From the NCBI GenBank assembly GCA_007117775.1, contig SKFX01000160.1, positions 1 through 11,779 of the forward strand: 11,779 bases of DNA. The letters run 5' to 3'. The first letter of the stretch is position 1. The number at the start of each line of letters is the position of its first letter. The position numbers were made by a program, and so were the translations under genes. A model generated the notes under the pieces. It ran no database searches. It had not been told where the DNA came from and saw nothing but the letters and a program-made list of their open reading frames with translations. Source of the DNA: Ilumatobacteraceae bacterium. Its GTDB lineage: Bacteria > Actinomycetota > Acidimicrobiia > Acidimicrobiales > Ilumatobacteraceae. Below are positions 1 through 7,664 of the stretch, in pieces.

Positions 1-158
1 CCGAAGTCCGCCCGATCGAGCTGCGCAGGCAGCTGTGCGGTGGTGCGCATCGGGGCGGCGGGACGGCGTCGCCGCTGCAGCGCAGTCGCGACTGCGATCG
101 CCAGCACCACGATGATCGCTGCAATCAGCGCACGCTCCATCGAGCGAAGGGTAGTCAC
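1..158 (-). CDS. N-terminus of a small membrane-anchored protein (partial)
   Basis: Only the first ~52 codons are in the window; the gene continues beyond position 1. The visible protein has a short basic N-terminus, one strongly hydrophobic segment (about residues 9-27, rich in Ala, Ile and Val), an Arg-rich stop-transfer patch (QRRRR) and then a linker ending AQLDRADFG. This is a signal-anchor layout that would place the rest of the protein on one side of the membrane. The lead-in resembles the start of actinobacterial thioredoxin-fold proteins, but a CxxC motif would lie outside the window, so that is only a guess. The start is taken as GTG at 158, which overlaps the stop of the upstream gene (GTGA), matching the overlapped junctions elsewhere in the window. 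ATG at 140 is an in-frame alternative with no clear Shine-Dalgarno. It is probably the third gene of the operon starting at 5028. Confidence 0.6.
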   Translation of the reverse strand, partial: MTTLRSMERALIAAIIVVLAIAVATALQRRRRPAAPMRTTAQLPAQLDRADF

Positions 159-1642
159 TCAGCGGGAATGGCCCACGCGGCGGTGCGGCCCGACCCGCTC
201 GGCAGCGAGCGCTCGGCGAAGATCCGGGTGGTCGAGGTCACGGTCAGTTCCCGGCCGGCGAATTCGCCGAGGTTGCCGATATCGATCGTCAGGATCGCTG
301 CTGCGGGAAGTTCGATATCGATCAGGCCCGGCACCGCGGCCGGGCCCTCGGGCCCGATGGCCTCGACGGTGACCAGACCGTCGATATTGTCCACGTTGTA
401 GAGCACCAACGATGCCGGAGCGGACTCGCGCGGCACCGAGACCAGATGCCAGCGATTGGACACATATCCGTCGAAGCGCGGTGGTGCTCCGAGCAGCACC
501 GAGGTCGATGGCCGACCATCCACGGTGCGCGTCACGGTGCGCTCCACCACGATCGAGGGCTCTGAACGCGTCGAGAACACCACGGCATGTCGTCCGGGGG
601 GCAGATCATCGATCTCGGCGGGATCAAAGGTCACCACCCGACGCGCCGGAACCCGGATCGGCTCGACGAATCCCAGATCGGAGATGCCGAGCAACACCAC
701 ATCGACCTCCACATCCGACGTGGTCGGGTTGTAGATGCTGTATTGGGTGTCGATCCCGTCAGCGACCTCTCCATCGGCGAACCACCACTGATCGCGCAAT
801 GCCGGCGCACCGAGGGTCATCGCATACCCCCGCCGATCACCCGAGAAGCTCTGAGCACGCCCCAACACCAGCTCACCCCGGGTGGCCTCGACGCGCACCG
901 CCAGCAACTCCTCCTCCTGGGCGCCGGCTCCGGGTGCACCGAGATCGATGACCTCGACCGACCGCGGTGCCAGTGGAATGCCCTGGTAGGCCGCCGGGAC
1001 CCGAGCGCCATCGGCGGTCGCGAACGCGAGGTCCACGATGACCACATCATCGAACGGATTGGTCAGCACGATCTCATTCGTGCTGCCATCTGCGGTGAAT
1101 CCCTCAGCCACGAACCAGGTCGCTGCGGTCGAGTCCGCACACGGCGTCACCGGGTTGCCATCGGGATGCTCGATGCGCTGTTCGACGATCGCTGCACCGT
1201 CGACCTCGACGACCGCCGACACGAAGGCGGCCTCCCGGCGCAGACCTGCCTCCAACAACGCGATGGTGCGGGGCTCGACCACGAGCTGTTCGACGGGTGC
1301 CTCACCCTCGCTGATGACCGTGCCGTCGAGTCCATCGACCGCCGTGGTGGACTGATCATCATCATCGGTGCCGAGCCACTGGACGCGGGCATTCACCGGG
1401 TCATCGCCACGGTTGGCGATCAGGATCTGGCCACCGATGCCGTCATCGAGCGAGATCGGCACACCCGGACAGAACCACGTTGAGACCGACTCGGTGCTGA
1501 GGTCATCGGGTGGCGCCGAGGGCATCCAGGCGACCGGGACCACCGAGAAGACCGGATCGCGCTCCGCCGGAGCGTCGCGAGCCACGATCACCAACGCCAA
1601 CGCACCGACCACGAAGCCGATCAGGGCCGGGAGACGGCGCAT
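155..1642 (-). CDS. Anchored extracytoplasmic four-repeat protein (DUF5719-like)
   Basis: A 495-aa protein starting MRRLPALIGF. A basic N-terminus and one hydrophobic segment (residues 5-20) form a signal peptide or signal anchor; the rest is hydrophilic and beta-strand-like, so it most likely lies outside the membrane. Four similar units follow at about residues 55-155, 175-270, 286-385 and 397-485. Each opens with an aromatic pair (STWFCPG, ATWFVAEG, QWWFADG, NRWHLVS), has an Asn-centred strand (IANRGD, LTNPFD, IYNPTT, LYNVDN) and closes with an acidic/Arg element (VEQR, VERT, AERS). Only two cysteines are present (58 and 168). This agrees with DUF5719 proteins that accompany large actinobacterial GT2 membrane proteins; the family name is recalled, not searched. 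The start ATG at 1642 shares one base with the upstream stop (TGATG), implying translational coupling. The 47-codon upstream extension in this frame lies wholly inside the upstream gene and was discarded. Biochemical function is unknown. Confidence 0.82.
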   Translation of the reverse strand: MRRLPALIGFVVGALALVIVARDAPAERDPVFSVVPVAWMPSAPPDDLSTESVSTWFCPGVPISLDDGIGGQILIANRGDDPVNARVQWLGTDDDDQSTTAVDGLDGTVISEGEAPVEQLVVEPRTIALLEAGLRREAAFVSAVVEVDGAAIVEQRIEHPDGNPVTPCADSTAATWFVAEGFTADGSTNEIVLTNPFDDVVIVDLAFATADGARVPAAYQGIPLAPRSVEVIDLGAPGAGAQEEELLAVRVEATRGELVLGRAQSFSGDRRGYAMTLGAPALRDQWWFADGEVADGIDTQYSIYNPTTSDVEVDVVLLGISDLGFVEPIRVPARRVVTFDPAEIDDLPPGRHAVVFSTRSEPSIVVERTVTRTVDGRPSTSVLLGAPPRFDGYVSNRWHLVSVPRESAPASLVLYNVDNIDGLVTVEAIGPEGPAAVPGLIDIELPAAAILTIDIGNLGEFAGRELTVTSTTRIFAERSLPSGSGRTAAWAIPAE

Positions 1643-4600
1643 CAGCGATCGTCCCCGATCTGGCCGGGGTCGCCTTCGGTCGGCGGGATCGATGGCGGCG
1701 GCATGGGCGGTGCGGGCGCCGGCGGCACAGGCGTGGTGGTCGCTGGTGGCTCGGGAGCCGGATCGGCCTCGATGATCGACCATGGGTCCAGATCGGCATC
1801 GAGTTCGTCATCGGACAACCAACCAGCGCCCGACGGTGCATCACCGAATTCGATCACGGTCTCATCGCCCGCTGCGGTGCGCAGGCGCCTCGGCAGACGC
1901 GGTCGCAGACTGCTCGCCGCAACCGCCACCGCCAACCAGACCAGCGCCTGGAACACGACCCATATCGAACGCGACAGCGGTCGGTCATATCCGAGCGAGG
2001 CGGTGGTCCCCGGTGAGATCTCGCGCAGGTCGAATGCCGTGGTGAGACCGAACCCCGGTTGGGCCTCGATCCGTTCATCTGCGACCTTGACCCACCAGCG
2101 GTCATCGAGAGCGGTCGCGAAGTGCAGCACACCCGGATCGACCTCGTCGATCACCACCAGATCGGCGGCGAACCCGGCGAAGGCGGTCTCGGATCCGGCC
2201 ACCCGGATCGCCCCGGGGTCTCCGGGGGTCTCGGTCGGCTCGAGGATGACCTCGGCGGCCGCACCGGTCATCAATGCCGAGGTGGGCACCCATGAGCGGT
2301 TCACGAAAACACTGATATTCGGGGCGCCGAAGGCGCGCGCCAGATCGAGCTGGGCGTTGAGGCGGTCGGCGAGACCGGCTGGCACCGGTCGGGGGCGCGC
2401 CGTGGTCGAACCCACCCCATCGATCTCGGGCACCACGACGAAGCGCACGCCGAGCGAGGCCAATTGCCGGCCAGCGCGCAGCGTCGAGCCCGCCGACAGC
2501 GAATCGAGCACCTCGCGGATGCGATCGTCCACCCCGGTGACCGGCGCGGCGAAACGATTGGTGAAGTTCAACCGGTCATCGTCCACGAGCGCATAGGCCA
2601 CCCCATCGCGGTATTCGCGTGACGGCACCGGGAGCACCCGGGGATCACCGATGAACAAGGTGCGGTAGTCGCCCTCGATCGGGTCCGCGGGCAGTTGTGC
2701 CGCCAGCAGATTGCTCAGCGACGCGCGGGGCATGTTCCAGGCACCATTGCCCACCGCCACCAACGCCGGTACCAGCGCCACGATGACGGCGATATTGGCC
2801 ACCAACGTCACCGGTTGACGCCACCCGAAGGCCCGGCCCAAGACATCCTCGCCGAAACTGCCGGCCAGCACCCCCGCCGCCAACGCGAGCCCGAGCACCA
2901 CCGGCACCAATAACAGTGCAATATCGGGTGGCCGGACCGGCAGATCGCCGCGATCGGCGAACACTGCGGCAGCACCGAACACCAGAACAAGAGCGGCGGC
3001 GCGCGCCGCCCACGTCAGGCGCCAGGCACGGGTCACCGCGAGTGCAGCCAACAGCGCCAGATACAACCCGAGGGCCATCACCACGAACGCCCGGTCATCC
3101 ACCGACAGCCCGAGGACCGCCACGATGCCGCGGGCCTCAGCTCCTGCAGGAGTGGCCGGCACCATCGATGTCCAGTCCCATGATGTGGACCACGGCAGGT
3201 TCAACACCGTCGCCGCCACCGATGCGCCCACGGTCCCGATGGAGAACCATCCTGCGGTCTGCACCGATCCACCGACCACCAGCGTCGCGATCACGAGCAC
3301 GAGACCGACCACCAACCAGAGCACCACCGTCACCGGCACGAACGCCGCGGTGACACCGAGTATCAGCACCACCGATGCGAAGGCACTCAAGCGTTCGCGC
3401 CCGCTCGGCTCGGTGATCGCCTCGACCAGGTCGGTATCGGCCAGCATCGGATCAGCGGTACCGAGACCGGCGAGTCGTCTGAGACCGTGCACCAGCCACG
3501 GCAGCGCCGCATACCACGCGAGGGCTGACCAACGCCCCGTCGCCATGACACCGGGGATCAACGGGGTACCGACATAGACCACCATCGCCACGATGCGGGT
3601 CCGCGCCAATGGGAACACCGCCGCCAGCCGCCAGACACCGAGGGCGCCGATCAGCACCATGGCGATCACCGACACCGTCATGGCGAGCGGCATCCGGAAC
3701 CCGGTCAGCACGCTCGCGAAGCTGAGGCCGATCCATCCCGTCGGCACCGCTGTCGTCATCCCGCCACCGCGCGGATCCCAGCCGGTCAGATAGGAGGCGA
3801 TGAGATCTCGTGGGCTCTCGGGATATCTGAGGAACTCGCCGATCTCGGGCACACCGCGGTCGATGAACGACCTCGAGCCCACGAGAACCAGTGCGATGAC
3901 CGCACACCAGGCCAGCAGCGGACCATAGGAGGCGGGCTGCCAACGTCGCACCGTCGTGTCCTCACCGATGTAGACAGCCGATTCTCTGCTGCGCAGCGAG
4001 TTGCGCAGGCGTGCACTGCCCGAGGCGAACCGCCCGGCCACCTCGCGTTCGGGCACCAACCGCGTTGAGTTGATCCGGCGGCGCCGTGCCACCAGACCGG
4101 GTAGACGGGGGAGCAACCCGAGCAGGGATCGACCGGCGGCCACCGCCTGGCCGAAACGTCCGGTCAACAATCCGACCACCTGTTCCGCGATCGTGACCGC
4201 CACCAACTGCAGGGTGCGGCCCGCGAGGCGCGGTGCGGCGGTCAGGGTCGCGAAGGCGCGCAGACGGTGCCGTTCGGTCAGGGTGCGGTGATTGAGATCT
4301 GAGCGACGCTCAACGAGTTGGCTGCGATGACGCACGGTGGCGCGCGACGCGGTGACCACCCGGGCACCGGACAGATGCGCCCGCCAGCACAGTTCTCGAT
4401 CCTCGCCATGGAATGTGATCGTCGGATCGAAGCCGTCGAGTGCCCGGAACAGATCGGCGCGCACCAACATGCAGGCCGTCGCCACCGCGAAGACATCGCT
4501 CAGGTCGTCGTATTGGCCCTGGTCGATCTCACCTTCGTCGGCCACGGGGACCATCTCGGCGAAACGGTCCATCTCGGATCCGAGATCCAACAGATGCTCG

Positions 4601-5028
4601 GGCTGATCCCAATCGACGAGTTTGGGCCCGACGATGCCCGCGTTCGATCGGTACAGCTCCTCGACGAGGACCCGCACGGCATCGGGAGCCGGCGCGATGT
4701 CATCGTGGCAGATCAGGAACAGGCCGTTATCGCCCTCGACCAAGTCCAAGATCTCATTGGCTGTCGGGGCGAACCCGTCGACACTGCGTGCCCGCCGCAC
4801 GATCGCATCGGGCAGCACGGTTGCGATCTCGGACTCGATGCGTTCGAAGGACTCCGTGGCCCGCGTCGATGACGCCGCGTGCACCAGCATCACCCATCGC
4901 AGATTCGGGTAATCCTGGTGCGCGAGCGCCGCCAAGGTCTCGGAGAACCAGGCTCCGACATCATGGATCACCATCACTCCGACGACCGGAGGCGCGCCCT
5001 GATCAGGTTCCCGAACGAGTTGCTCCAC
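1642..5028 (-). CDS. Glycosyltransferase family 2 fused to polytopic membrane domain
   Basis: A 1128-aa protein. Residues ~13-250 form a GT2 (GT-A) domain: the opening PPVVGVMVIHDVGAW, a DXD-like HDD at 108-110, and GED at 208-210 in FHGEDRELCW, the usual acidic/catalytic region. A basic linker (~250-365) leads to a multi-helix membrane region: about ten hydrophobic segments between 368 and 760, then a ~250-residue soluble, probably extracytoplasmic domain (~770-1018), and a last helix (~1021-1040). The tail is acidic and then Pro-rich (1089-1117), presumably cytoplasmic. Expected role: transfer of a sugar from a nucleotide- or lipid-linked donor in cell-envelope glycan assembly, with the membrane part handling the lipid-linked substrate or export; donor and acceptor are not readable from sequence. 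The start is GTG at 5028, because an in-frame TAG lies eight codons upstream. No Shine-Dalgarno is visible, so a leaderless message is possible. First gene of the operon; its stop overlaps the next start. Confidence 0.88.
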   Translation of the reverse strand: MEQLVREPDQGAPPVVGVMVIHDVGAWFSETLAALAHQDYPNLRWVMLVHAASSTRATESFERIESEIATVLPDAIVRRARSVDGFAPTANEILDLVEGDNGLFLICHDDIAPAPDAVRVLVEELYRSNAGIVGPKLVDWDQPEHLLDLGSEMDRFAEMVPVADEGEIDQGQYDDLSDVFAVATACMLVRADLFRALDGFDPTITFHGEDRELCWRAHLSGARVVTASRATVRHRSQLVERRSDLNHRTLTERHRLRAFATLTAAPRLAGRTLQLVAVTIAEQVVGLLTGRFGQAVAAGRSLLGLLPRLPGLVARRRRINSTRLVPEREVAGRFASGSARLRNSLRSRESAVYIGEDTTVRRWQPASYGPLLAWCAVIALVLVGSRSFIDRGVPEIGEFLRYPESPRDLIASYLTGWDPRGGGMTTAVPTGWIGLSFASVLTGFRMPLAMTVSVIAMVLIGALGVWRLAAVFPLARTRIVAMVVYVGTPLIPGVMATGRWSALAWYAALPWLVHGLRRLAGLGTADPMLADTDLVEAITEPSGRERLSAFASVVLILGVTAAFVPVTVVLWLVVGLVLVIATLVVGGSVQTAGWFSIGTVGASVAATVLNLPWSTSWDWTSMVPATPAGAEARGIVAVLGLSVDDRAFVVMALGLYLALLAALAVTRAWRLTWAARAAALVLVFGAAAVFADRGDLPVRPPDIALLLVPVVLGLALAAGVLAGSFGEDVLGRAFGWRQPVTLVANIAVIVALVPALVAVGNGAWNMPRASLSNLLAAQLPADPIEGDYRTLFIGDPRVLPVPSREYRDGVAYALVDDDRLNFTNRFAAPVTGVDDRIREVLDSLSAGSTLRAGRQLASLGVRFVVVPEIDGVGSTTARPRPVPAGLADRLNAQLDLARAFGAPNISVFVNRSWVPTSALMTGAAAEVILEPTETPGDPGAIRVAGSETAFAGFAADLVVIDEVDPGVLHFATALDDRWWVKVADERIEAQPGFGLTTAFDLREISPGTTASLGYDRPLSRSIWVVFQALVWLAVAVAASSLRPRLPRRLRTAAGDETVIEFGDAPSGAGWLSDDELDADLDPWSIIEADPAPEPPATTTPVPPAPAPPMPPPSIPPTEGDPGQIGDDR

Positions 5029-5037
5029 GATGGTGCG

Positions 5038-5043
5038 AGGCTA
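5038..5043 (-). promoter_or_regulatory. Possible -10 element for the GT2 operon
   Basis: On the minus strand TAGCCT (TANNNT type) ends nine bases before the GTG start at 5028. If functional, transcription would begin at or within a few bases of the start codon, giving a leaderless or near-leaderless mRNA. That would fit the absence of a Shine-Dalgarno. No convincing -35 was found, so this is tentative. Confidence 0.28.
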
Positions 5044-5079
5044 GCGGTGACGCAGCAGAGGTGGCAGGCACCCCGATAT

Positions 5080-5123
5080 CGCCGTGATCCCGCCGTGATC
5101 CCGCCGTGATCTCGCCGTGACGT
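5080..5123. repeat. Four 11-bp tandem repeats, CGCCGTGATCC-type
   Basis: Units begin at 5080, 5091, 5102 and 5113. The first two are identical (CGCCGTGATCC), the third ends in CT instead of CC, and the fourth keeps CGCCGTGA and then diverges to CGT. An 11-base period is close to one helical turn, so identical bases face the same side of the DNA, as in arrays of operator half-sites. The array lies 52-95 bp upstream of the GT2 start in the divergent intergenic region, suggesting a regulator-binding site. The regulator is unknown. Confidence 0.7.
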
Positions 5124-5126
5124 CAC
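5117..5126. promoter_or_regulatory. 10-bp perfect palindrome GTGACGTCAC
   Basis: A perfect inverted repeat overlaps the last unit of the 11-bp tandem array. It could be a dimer-binding operator or the array's boundary. Short palindromes arise by chance in GC-rich DNA, so its role is uncertain. Confidence 0.35.
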
Positions 5127-5169
5127 CGGGGCATCAGCCTGCCGCCACAGCACCGGTGGTCGCGGTCGA

Positions 5170-5206
5170 AGGACCGGGACACACGATCTGGTCACAGGAC
5201 CGGGAC
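5170..5206. repeat. 11-bp direct repeat pair AGGACCGGGAC
   Basis: Two identical copies of AGGACCGGGAC lie at 5170-5180 and 5196-5206, with start points 26 bp apart (about 2.5 helical turns). They sit 65-101 bp upstream of the flippase ATG and are distinct from the CGCCGTGATCC array. A second regulator site on the flippase side is possible, but nothing confirms it. Confidence 0.5.
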
Positions 5207-5231
5207 TGCACGGATCAGGCAGATCGATGGT

Positions 5232-5238
5232 GGTGGAG
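5232..5238 (+). promoter_or_regulatory. Possible ribosome-binding site for a TTG start of the flippase
   Basis: GGTGGAG lies eight bases before TTG at 5247, which is good Shine-Dalgarno spacing and would add eight residues to the flippase. A TANNNT box (TAGCGT, 5242-5247) overlaps that TTG. If the box is the real promoter, transcription would begin near 5254, the TTG could not be used, and GTG 5256 or ATG 5271 would be the start. The two readings exclude each other. Confidence 0.3.
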
Positions 5239-5270
5239 CGCTAGCGTTGGCGGCGGTGTCATCCACGACC

Positions 5271-6572
5271 ATGACCAGGCGGCTTCCCGTTCCCGATGGA
5301 ACGCTCGTCGTCGGCGCTGCGCTGCTCGTCGCCGGCGTTGCGACCTACGCCTTTTTCCGGGTCGGCCAGAACGCGCTCGGCGGACCTGAGGAGTTCGCCC
5401 CCATCTCGGCACTGTGGTTCGCGACGTTCTCGCTCGCACCGGGAATCTTCATCCCCCTCGAACAGGAACTCGGTCGGGCGCTCTCGCACCGGCGCGCCCG
5501 CGATGAGGGCGGCCGGCCGGTGGTGTCCAAGATCCTGCGGCTCGCGGCCGGACTCGTTGCGATCGTGCTGTTGATCATCGCCATCTCGAGTCCGGTGGTG
5601 ACCTCCACCTATTTCTCCGGGGACTGGGTCATGTTGGCCGCACTCGCGGTCGCCTTCGTCGCATATGCACCGGTGCACCTGGCGCGCGGGATCTGTTCGG
5701 GATCGGGACGTTTCGGGTCCTATGGCCTGATCGTCGGTTCCGACGGTGTGGTGCGGATCCTGATGACGATGGCGCTCGCGGCGATCGGCATCACCGCCGT
5801 CGGGCCGTACGCCTTCGTCGTGGGGCTGTCACCGCTGGTCGCGGTCGGTGTCGTGGCGGCGCGCGGTTCACTGCGCACCGAGGTGGGCCCACCGGCACAG
5901 TGGAATGAGGTCACCTCGAACCTCGGGTGGCTGCTCGGCGGTTCGGTGTTCATGGCCGCGCTGTTGAACGCCGGTGTGGTGGCAGCCAACCTGCTGTCGA
6001 GCGACGATGAGAAGTTCCTGGTCACCCAGTTCGCCTTCGGTGTCCTCCTGGCTCGGGTGCCACTGTTCATGTTCCAGGCGGTCCAGGCCGCACTGTTGCC
6101 GCGGCTCTCGGCACTGGCGGCGCGCGGTGAACTCGATGAGTTCGTCAGTGGTTTCAAAAAGCTCGTCATCCTCGTCGTGGTGGTCGGCGTCGTCGGCACG
6201 ATCGGCGCAGCCGTGCTCGGCCCGTGGGTGATCGAGATCGTCTACGAGGCCGAACTCGGCTCCAAGACCCTGACCATGCTGGCCTTCGCCAGCGCGGTGT
6301 ACATGCTGGCCCTCGCCATCGCACAGGCGGTCATCGCACTGCGCGGCCATGCGCTCGTCGCGGCGGGATGGGCATCGGCGTTCGCGATCTTCATCATCGT
6401 CACCGCGGTGTCATCTGATGAACTGTTCTGGCGGATCGAACTCGGACTGGTGTTCTCGAGTATCGCCGCGGCGGTGTTCTTCGGTTTCGCCCTGAGGTCG
6501 CGGTTGCGCGTCGGGGCTCGACCGGATCCCGATTCGATCTACGACGCGCTCACCGAACACGTCGTGGATTGA
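5271..6572 (+). CDS. MOP-type polysaccharide/oligosaccharide flippase
   Basis: A 433-aa membrane protein with about 12 hydrophobic segments spread along its whole length, short loops and a charged C-terminal tail (ALRSRLRVGARPDPDS). Length and helix pattern fit the multidrug/oligosaccharidyl-lipid/polysaccharide exporter superfamily (Wzx-like) that moves lipid-linked glycans to the outer face of the cytoplasmic membrane. A conserved-looking stretch, FGVLLARVPLFMFQAVQAALLPRLS, is typical of actinobacterial members. Substrate is unknown; the neighbouring gmd and glycosyltransferases suggest a mannose- or deoxyhexose-containing glycan. The ATG at 5271 is listed because it gives a basic start (MTRRLPV) just before helix 1. 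TTG 5247 (with GGTGGAG eight bases upstream) and GTG 5256 are in-frame alternatives. It is transcribed divergently from the GT2 operon and converges on gmd, 22 bp away, with no recognisable terminator hairpin between them. Confidence 0.82.
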   Translation: MTRRLPVPDGTLVVGAALLVAGVATYAFFRVGQNALGGPEEFAPISALWFATFSLAPGIFIPLEQELGRALSHRRARDEGGRPVVSKILRLAAGLVAIVLLIIAISSPVVTSTYFSGDWVMLAALAVAFVAYAPVHLARGICSGSGRFGSYGLIVGSDGVVRILMTMALAAIGITAVGPYAFVVGLSPLVAVGVVAARGSLRTEVGPPAQWNEVTSNLGWLLGGSVFMAALLNAGVVAANLLSSDDEKFLVTQFAFGVLLARVPLFMFQAVQAALLPRLSALAARGELDEFVSGFKKLVILVVVVGVVGTIGAAVLGPWVIEIVYEAELGSKTLTMLAFASAVYMLALAIAQAVIALRGHALVAAGWASAFAIFIIVTAVSSDELFWRIELGLVFSSIAAAVFFGFALRSRLRVGARPDPDSIYDALTEHVVD

Positions 6573-6594
6573 TCAAACTGGCGGGCGGCGCCAC

Positions 6595-7596
6595 TCAGGC
6601 TTCGCGGCGGGCGCGCTCTGCCTTGGCGGACTCGAGTGCGAGGTCGTGCTGGACCATCATCGAGATCAGCGTCGGGAAATCCACCTCGGGTTCCCAGCCG
6701 AGTTGCTCACGGGCTTTGGTCGGGTCACCGATCAACAGATCGACTTCAGCGGGGCGCATGAACTTGGGGTCATAACGCACATAACGCTCCCAATCGTCGA
6801 TGCCGACCTCGGAAAAGGCGCGCACGACGAGATCGCGGACCGAATGCGTCTCACCGGTCGCGATCACGAAATCGCTCGGCTCATCTTGTTGCAGCATCAT
6901 CCACATCGCTTTGACATAGTCGCCTGCATAGCCCCAGTCACGCTTGGCATCGAGCGTGCCCATGACCAGTTCATGCTGGAGGCCGAGGCTGATCCGTGCC
7001 ACGGCGTTGGTCACCTTGCGGGTCACGAACTCGAGGCCGCGGCGCGGACCCTCATGGTTGAACAGGATGCCCGAGCACGCATACAGCCCATAGGACTCGC
7101 GGTAGTTGACGGTGATGTCATGGCCGAAGACCTTCGCGCAGCCATACGGAGAGCGGGGATGGAACGGGGTCTGTTCGGTCTGGGGTGTTTCGCGGACCTT
7201 GCCGAACATCTCCGATGATGACGCCTGATAGAAACGCATCGGGTTGTTCTCGGTGCCGCCGACCATGCGGATGGCCTCGAGCATCCGCAGCACCCCGGTC
7301 CCGGTGACATTGGCGGTCAGTTCGGGTTGGGTGAAACTGAGCGCCACGAAGGAGATGGCGCCGAGGTTGTAGATCTCATCGGGTTGGACGAATTCGAGTG
7401 CCGCCACCAGCGACGGCAGATCGGCGAGATCACCCGATACGGGCTCGATGAAGGGCATCTCCTCGAGCAGCGCCGACATCCGGGGGTTGTTCTGGCCCTT
7501 CACCATGCCGAACACGTCATACCCCTTGGAGTGCAGGAACTCTGCGAGATGTTGGCCGTCCTGTCCGGTGATGCCGGTGATGAAGGCTTTGGGCAT
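6595..7596 (-). CDS. gmd: GDP-mannose 4,6-dehydratase
   Basis: A 333-aa cytosolic extended-SDR enzyme that converts GDP-D-mannose to GDP-4-keto-6-deoxy-D-mannose, precursor of GDP-fucose, GDP-rhamnose and related sugars. It has the NADP-binding motif TGITGQDG (7-14), the catalytic Ser/Glu pair in ASSSEMFG (S127, E129), Y151 and K155 in SPYGCAK, and the GMD signatures NHEGPRRGLEFVTRK (180-194), LDAKRDWGYAGDYV (215-228) and RPAEVDLLIGDPTKA (281-295). The length is slightly shorter than E. coli Gmd, and the usual AQSHV segment reads AISFV (80-84), marking a divergent subgroup. No GDP-fucose synthase or RMD reductase is in the window, so the final sugar is unknown. The ATG at 7596 is backed by GAGGAG six bases upstream. 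Confidence 0.93.
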   Translation of the reverse strand: MPKAFITGITGQDGQHLAEFLHSKGYDVFGMVKGQNNPRMSALLEEMPFIEPVSGDLADLPSLVAALEFVQPDEIYNLGAISFVALSFTQPELTANVTGTGVLRMLEAIRMVGGTENNPMRFYQASSSEMFGKVRETPQTEQTPFHPRSPYGCAKVFGHDITVNYRESYGLYACSGILFNHEGPRRGLEFVTRKVTNAVARISLGLQHELVMGTLDAKRDWGYAGDYVKAMWMMLQQDEPSDFVIATGETHSVRDLVVRAFSEVGIDDWERYVRYDPKFMRPAEVDLLIGDPTKAREQLGWEPEVDFPTLISMMVQHDLALESAKAERARREA

Positions 7597-7602
7597 GAAA
7601 CA

Positions 7603-7608
7603 CTCCTC
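7603..7608 (-). promoter_or_regulatory. Strong Shine-Dalgarno of gmd
   Basis: GAGGAG on the minus strand, six bases before the ATG at 7596. It is among the clearest Shine-Dalgarno sites in the window and fixes the gmd start. Confidence 0.75.
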
Positions 7609-7664
7609 GGGTGCACATCGACGTCCGACGGGACGAAACCGCCGCCGGTACGAGCAGAACGTGG

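Noticed and set aside
587..1483. 298-codon plus-strand open frame opposite the DUF5719-like gene
   Set aside because: Composition (Arg, Asp, His rich) and lack of motifs mark it as the antisense shadow; the minus-strand frame has a signal segment, internal repeats and operon coupling.
1643..1783. 47-codon N-terminal extension of the DUF5719-like protein
   Set aside because: It lies wholly inside the upstream gene's Pro-rich tail in another frame and would place the signal anchor internally; ATG 1642 sits at a TGATG junction directly before the hydrophobic segment.
5080..5206. CRISPR-like array or replication iterons
   Set aside because: Units are only 11 bp, head to tail without spacers, and no cas, rep or DnaA-box features are present; regulator sites are more likely.
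6573..6594. Terminator between the convergent flippase and gmd genes
   Set aside because: The 22-bp gap is GC-rich with a GGCGCC core, but there is no stable stem followed by a T tract.
6646..7218. 190-codon plus-strand open frame opposite gmd
   Set aside because: Shadow of a fully motif-supported gmd; no domain or start signal of its own.
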